From CAZASK01 sp964487845 (GTDB taxonomy: Bacteria; Chlamydiota; Chlamydiia; Chlamydiales; FEN-1388): 13,121 nucleotides of DNA. The position numbers were made by a program, and so were the translations under genes. The notes under the pieces are model-generated. The model made no database searches and was not told the DNA's origin. It worked only from the letters and a program-made list of their open reading frames with translations. Where the stretch lies: assembly GCA_964487845.1 (NCBI GenBank), contig CAZASK010000036.1:1-13121 (forward strand). The letters run 5' to 3'. This document shows, one piece after another, positions 7,582 through 13,121 of this stretch (positions are counted from its first letter, which is position 1; each line of letters starts with the position of its first letter).

Positions 7582-8061
7582 TCCGATCCGGGACATAAGG
7601 TAGCGAAACATCATCCAGGGATGACGGCATATTTCGCATACAAGACGCTTCCAGGTAATAGAGGTGATATCTTTTTCAAAATAGACGTTTTGTTGCACAA
7701 GCTGACGGAGCCACTCTTCATGAAGAAAGAAAAAAGGAGAGGGTGGTGCGTCTATTGGAAAAAAACCTACAGAGGAGGTTTCCTCTTGAGGAGCTAATAA
7801 GGTGATAGAGTCTACAAAACATTCTACTATATATGTCGTTGCACTCAGGCGATTGCGCGGGTGATAGGTAGCGCGCAAATGCGTCTTATGACAGGCAAGA
7901 GCTGTTTCTTCGTATAGCTCTCGAGCGGCTGCTTGTTCTGGAGATTCATGATCATCGATTCCGCCTCCTGGCAATACCCAAATGGGGACATCTTTTCTTT
8001 TGACTGCGAGAAAATGTGTTTTGTCCGCAGACAAGCAAAGGGCGATACTAGCTGGTTTCAT
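7564..8061 (-). CDS. NUDIX hydrolase
   Basis: NUDIX enzymes cleave a nucleoside diphosphate linked to another moiety, using Mg2+. The 165-residue protein carries a nearly complete NUDIX box at 33-55: Gly33, Glu39, then RELYEETAL (47-55). Only the Gly before the final hydrophobic residue is replaced, by Ala54. WVLPGGG just before the box is typical. The C-terminal about 45 residues (after 120) are basic and aromatic and not part of the core fold. The gene lies 35-41 bp upstream of dcd on the same strand, which suggests nucleotide-pool cleaning, though the substrate cannot be inferred. The Shine-Dalgarno signal is weak. Confidence 0.85.
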   Translation of the reverse strand: MKPASIALCLSADKTHFLAVKRKDVPIWVLPGGGIDDHESPEQAAARELYEETALACHKTHLRATYHPRNRLSATTYIVECFVDSITLLAPQEETSSVGFFPIDAPPSPFFFLHEEWLRQLVQQNVYFEKDITSITWKRLVCEICRHPWMMFRYLMSRIGLPINQ

Positions 8062-8082
8062 CTGAGCTGCTAACTTTTTAAG

Positions 8083-8112
8083 TGTCTAAAAAATGTTCGT
8101 CTTGAGTATACT
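8083..8112 (+). promoter_or_regulatory. Possible promoter of tRNA-Leu
   Basis: TATACT at 8107-8112 is a good -10 hexamer, 16 bases before the mature tRNA 5' end. The -35 is weak: TGTCTA at 8083-8088 with 18-bp spacing. Confidence 0.4.
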
Positions 8113-8128
8113 GCTTTTGTCGATTAAT

Positions 8129-8210
8129 GCCCAGGTGGTGAAATTGGCAGACACGCTAGACTTAGGATCTAGTGCCGTAAGGTGTGTAGGTTCGAGTCCT
8201 ATCCTGGGCA
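8129..8210 (+). tRNA. tRNA-Leu (anticodon UAG)
   Basis: An 82-base class II tRNA. The acceptor stem pairs GCCCAGG (8129-8135) with CCTGGGC (8203-8209), with discriminator A at 8210. The anticodon stem pairs CTAGA (8156-8160) with TCTAG (8168-8172) around the loop CTTAGGA, giving anticodon TAG, which reads CUA and probably other CUN codons. A long variable arm (GCC-GTAA-GGT) and the T loop TTCGAGT (8191-8197) are as expected for tRNA-Leu. The CCA end is not encoded. Confidence 0.97.
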
Positions 8211-8227
8211 TATTGCTAAACATTTTG

Positions 8228-8269
8228 ACCGACCATTTTTTCAGAGATGACAAGATGGTCGGTTTTTTT
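8228..8269 (+). terminator. Intrinsic terminator after tRNA-Leu
   Basis: ACCGACCAT (8228-8236) pairs perfectly with ATGGTCGGT (8255-8263) in a 9-bp stem, followed by a run of seven T (8263-8269). The loop is 18 bases. It lies 18 bp after the tRNA and ends its transcript, separating it from the downstream hydrolase gene. The reverse strand lacks a T run, so it acts only on the plus strand. Confidence 0.85.
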
Positions 8270-8295
8270 ATTTCCTCACTCTTTCGGAAATAGTC

Positions 8296-8301
8296 TATAA
8301 T
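8296..8301 (+). promoter_or_regulatory. Consensus -10 box upstream of the alpha/beta hydrolase
   Basis: A perfect TATAAT, but with no convincing -35 at 16-18 bp (nearest TTCCTC at 8272-8277). A small inverted repeat, ATAAC (8316-8320) with GTTAT (8326-8330), lies just downstream. If used, it would give a leader of about 150 bases before the hydrolase, containing a 32-codon reading frame. Confidence 0.35.
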
Positions 8302-8338
8302 ACCATGTATCAAAAATAACGTTTAGTTATGCTAGGAT

Positions 8339-8437
8339 ATGACGAGCATTTCGAAAACCGCTCACGCTCAGAAGAAACAAGCCTACGCCATCAAAAAGTG
8401 CGTAAGTGAGTTGCTAAAAATGAATTGCAATGTATAG
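8339..8437 (+). CDS. Possible 32-residue leader ORF
   Basis: An ATG at 8339 opens a short frame beginning MTSISKTAHAQKK, rich in Lys and Ala, which ends at TAG 8435-8437, 24 bp before the hydrolase start. AGG lies only 3 bases upstream of the ATG, which is poor spacing. I recognise no family. It may be a chance frame, a leader peptide, or the remnant of a lost gene. Confidence 0.2.
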   Translation: MTSISKTAHAQKKQAYAIKKCVSELLKMNCNV

Positions 8438-8461
8438 CCGATTAAATTGGAGAATCGAAGT

Positions 8462-9235
8462 ATGGAATTCATCACTTATACACAGATCGGGTCGGGAAAA
8501 GAAAAAGTTCTTGTGATGCACAATTGGATGGGCGATTCGACAAGTTACGACTCCATGCTCCCATATCTAAACATCGATGAATATACCTATGTTTTTGTTG
8601 ACTTGCGCGGCTATGGCCGTTCTAAGGAAATGAAAGGAGTATATTCAGTAGAAGAAGCAAGTTCTGATGCTATGAAGTTGATAGACTCTTTGGGGTGGAA
8701 TACCTTTCATCTGATTGGCCACTCTATGTCTGGTATGATAGTTCAGAAAATTGCAGTAGACAACCCATCAAAAGTGAAAAGTATTGTGGCAATCACTCCT
8801 GTCCCTGCTTGTGGATCAGCTGCTCCAAGAGAAGTAATGAGTTTTTTTGAAGATGCAGCTTCTCACAATGACGAAGCAGCGATGCAGTGTATCAATGCAT
8901 TGACTAGCAACCGTTATACAAAAGCATTTGCTCAAAATATGATTACAGAGCTTCGTCAAAGGTCTACTAGTGAGGCGCGCCTGGGTTATTTGAAGATGTT
9001 TTCTTATACAGACTTTTCTGAATCGGTGAAAGGACTACGGACTCCCATATTAGTTTTGTTCGGCGAATATGACTTTGAAGGAAGTGAATCTATCATGCGA
9101 AATACCTTTTTGAAGTGGTATCCAAATGCTAAGTTAGAGTGTTGTAAAGCCTCGGGTCACTATCCAATGATAGAAACTCCAGTTGCCTTGTCTGCTATCA
9201 TAGAGAAATTTTTAGCAGCTCATTCGCGAGTTTAG
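8462..9235 (+). CDS. Alpha/beta hydrolase
   Basis: The 257-residue protein has the standard single-domain alpha/beta hydrolase layout. The oxyanion-hole region is MHNWMGD (19-25), with Asn in place of the usual Gly. Next come DLRGYGRS (47-54) and the nucleophile elbow GHSMSG (86-91, Ser88). The catalytic acid is probably Asp204 in FGEYDFEG, and the catalytic base His233 in ASGHYPMIETP. It has no signal peptide and is presumably a cytosolic esterase or C-C hydrolase; the substrate is unknown. I chose the ATG at 8462 because GGAG (8449-8452) precedes it by 9 bases; an in-frame TTG at 8447 overlaps that site. It stands alone after the tRNA terminator and looks like an accessory gene. Confidence 0.88.
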   Translation: MEFITYTQIGSGKEKVLVMHNWMGDSTSYDSMLPYLNIDEYTYVFVDLRGYGRSKEMKGVYSVEEASSDAMKLIDSLGWNTFHLIGHSMSGMIVQKIAVDNPSKVKSIVAITPVPACGSAAPREVMSFFEDAASHNDEAAMQCINALTSNRYTKAFAQNMITELRQRSTSEARLGYLKMFSYTDFSESVKGLRTPILVLFGEYDFEGSESIMRNTFLKWYPNAKLECCKASGHYPMIETPVALSAIIEKFLAAHSRV

Positions 9236-9248
9236 GTGGTACTGTTTT

Positions 9249-9278
9249 TTGTCTTTAATCTCTAAGAGATGATATTAT
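9249..9278 (+). promoter_or_regulatory. Probable promoter of the YchJ-deformylase fusion, with a palindrome in the spacer
   Basis: TTGTCT (9249-9254) and TATTAT (9273-9278) are 18 bp apart and end 34 bp before the gene. A perfect 13-bp palindrome, ATCTCT-A-AGAGAT (9258-9270), fills most of the spacer, where a repressor would block polymerase. A regulator is not visible in the window. Confidence 0.5.
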
Positions 9279-9312
9279 GTACACTTTTATTGTAGAAAGT
9301 GAAGAGTAAAAG

Positions 9313-10296
9313 ATGTCACAGCTTATGAAGACAGCGAGCATTGTATGTCCTTGCTGTAGCGGTCTTGAGTATGACCGCTGTTGTAAAGTATTGCATCATG
9401 GACAAGTAGCAAAGAGCGCCGAGAAGCTGATGCGCTCTCGGTATGCTGCCTATGCACTTGGCTTGCCAGACTATATTATCCAGACAACACATCCCGCAAG
9501 CGCCGAATATATGACTAAGCATGCTGTGTGGAAGCAAAATATCTTGCAGTTTTCACAAAACATTCAATTTCAAAGGTTAGAGATTCTCAGTGCTCGAGAA
9601 AATAGAGATATCGCGGAAGTTGTTTTTACGGCCCACTTAGCGGAAGATGATCGTGACGCTACCTTTACCGAGAGAAGTTATTTTGAAAAGGCAAATGGTC
9701 GCTTTTGGTATGTAAGAGGGGATGTGGAAGCTGGAAGAGCGGAGCATTTAGTAAGTTCTGGGCAACTTCGTGTATTGCCTCTTGCCTACTATGGAGAGGC
9801 TGTTTTGCGTCAAAAAGCAGCGCCTATTACTGTGATCACCGATGAGATAAAACAGCTTGTAGAAGATATGGTAGCGACGATGCTATCAGCAGATGGCATG
9901 GGCCTTGCTGCACCGCAAGTGCATCGGTCGATCCGGCTGTTTGTGATACAAACACCAGAAAATGAAGCCGTAGATCCTGGGAAAATAGATGTCTTTATTA
10001 ACCCAGTGCTGTCATTTCCGAGTAGTGAGAAAAAAACAGCTACAGAAGGGTGTGTATCCATTCCTACAGTGCGAGCTACATTTGATAGACCAACAGAAAT
10101 CACTGTGGAATACACAACACTTGATGGTGTAGTTGTAAAAAAGCGATTTTCTGGATGGATGGCCAGAGCTGTCATGCACGAAAATGATCACTTGAATGGA
10201 ATGTTGACTGTAGAGAGGATGCCAGAGGAGGCAAAAAGAAAAATTGAGCCATTCTTGCGAAATTTTGAAAAGCGTATGCGTGGATTTCGAGAGTAA
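9313..10296 (+). CDS. Fusion of YchJ/SEC-C-type zinc domain with peptide deformylase
   Basis: Residues 1-145 match the YchJ (UPF0225) family: a Cys cluster CPCCSGLEYDRCC (12-24, a SEC-C-like zinc site), then LMRSRYAAYALGLPDYIIQTTHP (39-61, family hallmark), then an NTF2-like strand region ending RFWYVRGD (130-137). Residues about 152-327 are a complete peptide deformylase, which removes the formyl group from new proteins' N-termini. Its three metal/active-site motifs are intact: GMGLAAPQ (195-202), EGCVSIP (245-251, Cys247) and HENDH (289-293). Met before that His, in place of the usual Gln, is as I remember chlamydial Def. The frame is continuous with no internal stop, so this is a genuine fusion unless the base calls are wrong. 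The 327 residues equal YchJ plus deformylase. It may be the cell's only deformylase; internal starts yielding deformylase alone cannot be excluded. GAAGAG precedes the ATG. Confidence 0.88.
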   Translation: MSQLMKTASIVCPCCSGLEYDRCCKVLHHGQVAKSAEKLMRSRYAAYALGLPDYIIQTTHPASAEYMTKHAVWKQNILQFSQNIQFQRLEILSARENRDIAEVVFTAHLAEDDRDATFTERSYFEKANGRFWYVRGDVEAGRAEHLVSSGQLRVLPLAYYGEAVLRQKAAPITVITDEIKQLVEDMVATMLSADGMGLAAPQVHRSIRLFVIQTPENEAVDPGKIDVFINPVLSFPSSEKKTATEGCVSIPTVRATFDRPTEITVEYTTLDGVVVKKRFSGWMARAVMHENDHLNGMLTVERMPEEAKRKIEPFLRNFEKRMRGFRE

Positions 10297-10312
10297 TTTT
10301 GGAAGTTGCCTG

Positions 10313-10342
10313 TTGCAGAATTATCGAGTACATAAGTATATC
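10313..10342 (+). promoter_or_regulatory. Possible promoter of the 2OG oxygenase gene
   Basis: TTGCAG (10313-10318) and TATATC (10337-10342) with 18-bp spacing, in the 89-bp gap after the deformylase fusion. The -35 matches well; the -10 is moderate. Confidence 0.35.
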
Positions 10343-10385
10343 TAATAGCTGCACAATGCCACAAATTTGATCAGAGGATGACAAT

Positions 10386-11489
10386 ATGAGATTGAAATTA
10401 GCCGGTATATGTATCTGTTTTTGTCTCGGGTTGTCCCATTTGCTCATAGCAGAGGCCCAGTTTCATTCCACTATTCCTGTTGTCGATATGCGAGATTTTT
10501 GCGATCCTGAAAAAAAGGCTCATTTCGTGCAGCAGGTATCAGAGGCACTGCAAAAAGTTGGATTTTTTGCTGTCATCAACCCTGGCATTGATCAAGCAGC
10601 TCTTACGAAAGCATACGAGGCTTCAAGAGAGTTTTTCCGCGCTTCTCAAGAGTTGAAAAATCATATCTATGATCCAAAAAACAATGGCCAGCGTGGCTAC
10701 GTGCCGAGTGAGACCGCGCAAGGTCACGACAATAAAGATTATAAGGAGTTTCTGCATATAGGCCGAGGGAGCAATCTCTGGCCAAAATGGATGCAGTTAG
10801 AAGTGCCAATGATGAACCTCATCTCTACACTTGATACGCATAGCGAGTTATTGCAGAGAGCATTTGCTTTGGCTATCGGAGAGGAGGAAAATTACTTTGT
10901 AAATACAACTAAAAATGGAGAGTGCTTGTTGAGAGCTCTCTACTATCCACGCAATCCAGCTTCAAATATGCACTGGGCTGCTCCACACACTGATATTGAT
11001 CTGTTTACTATTTTACCAATGGCAACAGAAGATGGCTTGCAGCTATTTCATAATGAGCAATGGATCGATGTGAGAGTGCCGAAAGATGCCTTCATCGTAA
11101 ATGGAGGGGATAAGTTACAGAATTTGACGAATGGCTATTTTAAAAGCGCCTTGCATCGCGTGGTTTCAAAACAACCAGTAGATCGTTATTCTATCGTCTA
11201 TTTTGTTCACTCAAGATTGAGTGATTCCATGAGTCCTACTCCTCGCTGCATTCAGCTTACTGGAGGCGTGCAGCGCTATCCTGATGCCACAAGTTTAGAG
11301 CTTCTTGCGAGCAGACTGCGAGAGCTTGGTCTTGCAAGTCCTGTTCTTTTAGAATATGAACAAGAAAGTGGTATTATGGAACGAACAAGACGCTTGGTGG
11401 AAAGCGGGGCAGCGGCAACTCCCGTACAGGCAACGTATGCTGAATGGATACGCAGCAAAAAAGGAGAAAATAGAATCACTGCGAAATAG
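10386..11489 (+). CDS. Exported 2-oxoglutarate/Fe(II)-dependent oxygenase (isopenicillin N synthase-like)
   Basis: The 367-residue protein begins with an apparent signal peptide: basic MRLK, a hydrophobic core (about 5-21) and an Ala-x-Ala site in LIAEAQ (20-25). Residues 29-145 form the DIOX_N domain (IPVVDMRDF; EALQKVGFFAVINPGI). The catalytic core holds Fe(II) ligands His201 and Asp203 in PHTDIDLFTILP and His257 in SALHRVVS. Arg267 and Ser269 in DRYSIVYF bind the 2-oxoglutarate carboxylate. WIDVRVPKDAFIVNGGDKLQ (226-245) is typical. Such enzymes hydroxylate or cyclise small molecules, normally in the cytosol, so export is odd. AGAGGA lies 8 bases before the ATG. The substrate is unknown; it could act on amoebal or cell-envelope molecules. 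Confidence 0.85.
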   Translation: MRLKLAGICICFCLGLSHLLIAEAQFHSTIPVVDMRDFCDPEKKAHFVQQVSEALQKVGFFAVINPGIDQAALTKAYEASREFFRASQELKNHIYDPKNNGQRGYVPSETAQGHDNKDYKEFLHIGRGSNLWPKWMQLEVPMMNLISTLDTHSELLQRAFALAIGEEENYFVNTTKNGECLLRALYYPRNPASNMHWAAPHTDIDLFTILPMATEDGLQLFHNEQWIDVRVPKDAFIVNGGDKLQNLTNGYFKSALHRVVSKQPVDRYSIVYFVHSRLSDSMSPTPRCIQLTGGVQRYPDATSLELLASRLRELGLASPVLLEYEQESGIMERTRRLVESGAAATPVQATYAEWIRSKKGENRITAK

Positions 11490-11551
11490 CGTGTATGAAA
11501 AAATGAGTCTGTGGTTATAAAGAGAATAGCACTAGAAGTTAAGGATAAGCC

Positions 11552-13076
11552 ATGGGTTCAAAAATTCCTGATCAATTCGATACGTTGCTGAATATTTGGG
11601 CAACAGTGCAAAACACTGAAAAACCGCAGAAAAAATGGTTCCAGAGACAAAAACCTTTGATAAGAAGATACAAGGTACAGCATCTCTTTTGAAGCAAGAT
11701 GGTGCAATCTTTACGTTTGAAAACAAATTTGAAAAGCGAAAAACTCTCAAAGATCGCATCCTTTTGCAAAAAAATAAAACAAGCTATCAATTTCTAAAAA
11801 ATGCTGAGGGGTTGAAGACTAAGATTTCTCAATGGTTAGAAGGGAAATCGGTGAGTGCTACTGATAAAACAAGAATAGAAAATTTTATAAGTCAATATAA
11901 CCAACTTGTTGATGATGTAAGAGATAAGCAGGCGAAGAAATCAGTCTCTCTGATTAAAAAAATATTTCAACCTAAGGAGTATGCTCGTTTATTAGAAGAA
12001 GCAAAACAAAAATATGATAAAGTGAAGCTTGATAATATATCGATATCCCTCAGTTCAGAGGCTCCTTTACAGCCCAAAAACAATAATGAATCGCATGTCG
12101 AATCAGGGGTGGATAATAAGTTACTCAAAGAGGGTACAGAACCGAAAATTCAAGAGCAACTACCTGTGTCGGCTGTAAATAATCAAGAGCTATTGCGACT
12201 TGAAAAACTTCTATCTGACTATGAAGAAGCTCGAAAAAAATTAGAAGCGGCAAAACAACATAATCAACAGCATGGAGAAAGACTTCTGCAATTATTTGAT
12301 AAAGACTATCAAGAATTGCAAACACTTTTGGAACGGCTCAGGAACAGTCCAAATGAAAAAGTAGTGAAAGAAGCTCCTCAGACAATTGATAGGTTATCTA
12401 AGAGCTTGAAGACGTGGAATGTTATTATTGCACATAGTAGCACGTTGCTTAAAGACCTTCCAAAAGAGCAGACTCCACTTCACCGGGCGATTACTACTTA
12501 CAGCTCAAAAATTGCAAAAGCGCTTATTGAGAAATTAGAGGGTTCGGATCTCAGCACACTCAATCAAGATAAACAAACGCCGATTTACTTAGCTATTTTA
12601 TGGAATAAACCTGATATTGCGGCTGCTCTACTCGATAAATTACCAGTCACTGATTGGAGTTCGCCGGAGGGGAATACAAACTCCCCACTTCACTGTGCTA
12701 TATACAAAGAAATGACAGATATTGCAATACGTCTTATTGAAAAGGTCCCAGAAGCCACACTTTATGAATTGAGTGGATCAGAAGAGCCCCCACTTTGCTT
12801 GGCTCTCAAAAGTCGCTCATCTGCTAAGGCGGAAAAAATGGCAAAAGCATTGATTGAGCGCCTAGAGCCGTCTCATCTTACCACATTGAATAGGGGGGGG
12901 AGACTCCACTTCGGGTAGCAATTGATTGGGCGCGGACGGAGGTGGCACTAGATCTTATTGACAAATTATCAAACGAGCAACTTTTTGAAAAAACTGAAGG
13001 ATCGACAGTTCTTGCCTGGGCTATGCATTCAGATAGGACGCAGATTGCAAAAAAGCTTATTGATCGCTTATGTTAA
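11552..13076 (+). pseudogene. Coiled-coil/ankyrin-repeat protein gene, frameshifted twice and cut by the right terminal repeat
   Basis: The ATG at 11552 has AAGGA (11541-11545) upstream. Its frame (MGSKIPDQFDTLLNIW...) holds only until a tga at about 11690. Adding one A to the A6 run at 11630-11635 joins it to the long frame read from 11635. That frame reaches a G8 run at 12893-12900, where the next stop is 12916-12918. Adding one G restores ankyrin-like sequence (ETPLRVAIDWARTEVALDL...) up to 13073. The restored product is about 508 residues: a helical N-terminal half with coiled coils (heptads near LLRLEKLLSDYEEARKKLE), then about seven ankyrin-like repeats (TPLHRAIT, TPIYLAIL, SPLHCAIY, PPLCLALK, TPLRVAID, TVLAWAMH) ending within a repeat. 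The final Cys codon and TAA come from the terminal repeat. Such proteins often act on host targets in intracellular bacteria. A TATAAA at 11516-11521 may be its -10. Alternatively the missing bases are sequencing errors. Confidence 0.75.
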
Positions 13077-13121
13077 ACCAAGTTTAAAATTTCCTATTTC
13101 ACCAATTTAGAAATTTCCTAT
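13070..13121. repeat. Right copy of perfect inverted terminal repeat
   Basis: Exact reverse complement of bases 1-52, with units at 13077-13097 and 13101-13121 (ACCAA... to ...TTTCCTAT). It begins within or immediately after a Leu codon of the ankyrin gene and supplies that gene's TAA (13074-13076). This fits insertion of a mobile element into the ankyrin gene, with the outer tip probably TGTTAAAC. The interior of the element is outside the window. Confidence 0.9.

Noticed and set aside
8093..8293. 66-codon plus-strand reading frame around the tRNA, and a minus-strand one across the same DNA
   Set aside because: Both run through the tRNA-Leu and its terminator and have no protein-like features.
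8447..8461. TTG start at 8447 for the alpha/beta hydrolase
   Set aside because: It overlaps the GGAG ribosome-binding site, which serves the ATG at 8462 with good spacing; the added residues do not belong to the fold.
9810..10175. 121-codon minus-strand frame opposite the deformylase domain
   Set aside because: Antisense to conserved deformylase motifs; Ser/Thr-rich composition typical of a reverse-frame artefact.
11635..12918. Ankyrin gene as an intact 427-residue protein starting at 11635
   Set aside because: There is no ribosome-binding site before that ATG, a well-supported start exists at 11552 in another frame, and coding-like ankyrin sequence continues beyond 12918 in a third frame.
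1..13121. Whole window as a single 13-kb transposon carrying cargo between inverted ends
   Set aside because: It would have to carry efp, accBC, dcd, a tRNA and def, contains no transposase or recombinase, and the right end cuts through an ankyrin reading frame. Two flanking insertion-sequence copies explain it better.

Overview
The window looks like chromosomal DNA from an environmental (non-Chlamydiaceae) member of the Chlamydiae. This rests on gene order and family resemblance judged from memory, not on a search. An EF-P paralogue is followed directly by accB and accC, as in Chlamydia. Two CNNM/CorC-type CBS proteins lie side by side. The dCTP deaminase and peptide deformylase have chlamydial-looking sequences (for example Met before the HExxH motif of the deformylase). 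A long ankyrin-repeat protein also fits an intracellular bacterium.

Layout. Positions 1-52 and 13070-13121 are perfect inverted repeats of each other, and each holds two imperfect 21-bp units spaced 24 bp apart. The left half has a plus-strand operon (promoter 151-179, efp, accB, accC) for translation of difficult peptide bonds and the first step of fatty acid synthesis. A MATE-family multidrug/cation antiporter follows and converges on a minus-strand cluster with 29 bp of 3' overlap. That cluster reads, in transcription order, NUDIX hydrolase, dcd, an FtsB/DivIC-like small membrane protein, CNNM protein 1 and CNNM protein 2. From dcd onward the genes overlap by 4 bp or lie 4 bp apart, so they are probably translationally coupled.

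A tRNA-Leu(UAG) with a strong intrinsic terminator separates this core block from a more accessory right part. The right part holds an alpha/beta hydrolase, a fusion of a YchJ/SEC-C-type zinc domain to a peptide deformylase, an isopenicillin-N-synthase-like 2-oxoglutarate/Fe(II) oxygenase with a signal peptide, and a coiled-coil plus ankyrin-repeat gene. The ankyrin gene reads in one frame only if one base is added at each of two homopolymer tracts (A6 and G8). It is cut off by the right inverted repeat, which supplies its stop codon.

Most notable points: the perfect inverted ends (probably termini of two flanking copies of an insertion sequence, one of which has interrupted the ankyrin gene), the YchJ-deformylase fusion, the apparently exported 2OG oxygenase, and the ankyrin frameshifts. 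No CRISPR array, transposase gene, phage module or recognisable defence system is present. No stretch over 300 bases lacks any feature; the longest such gap is the 160 bases between the left repeat and efp, where only a promoter is seen.
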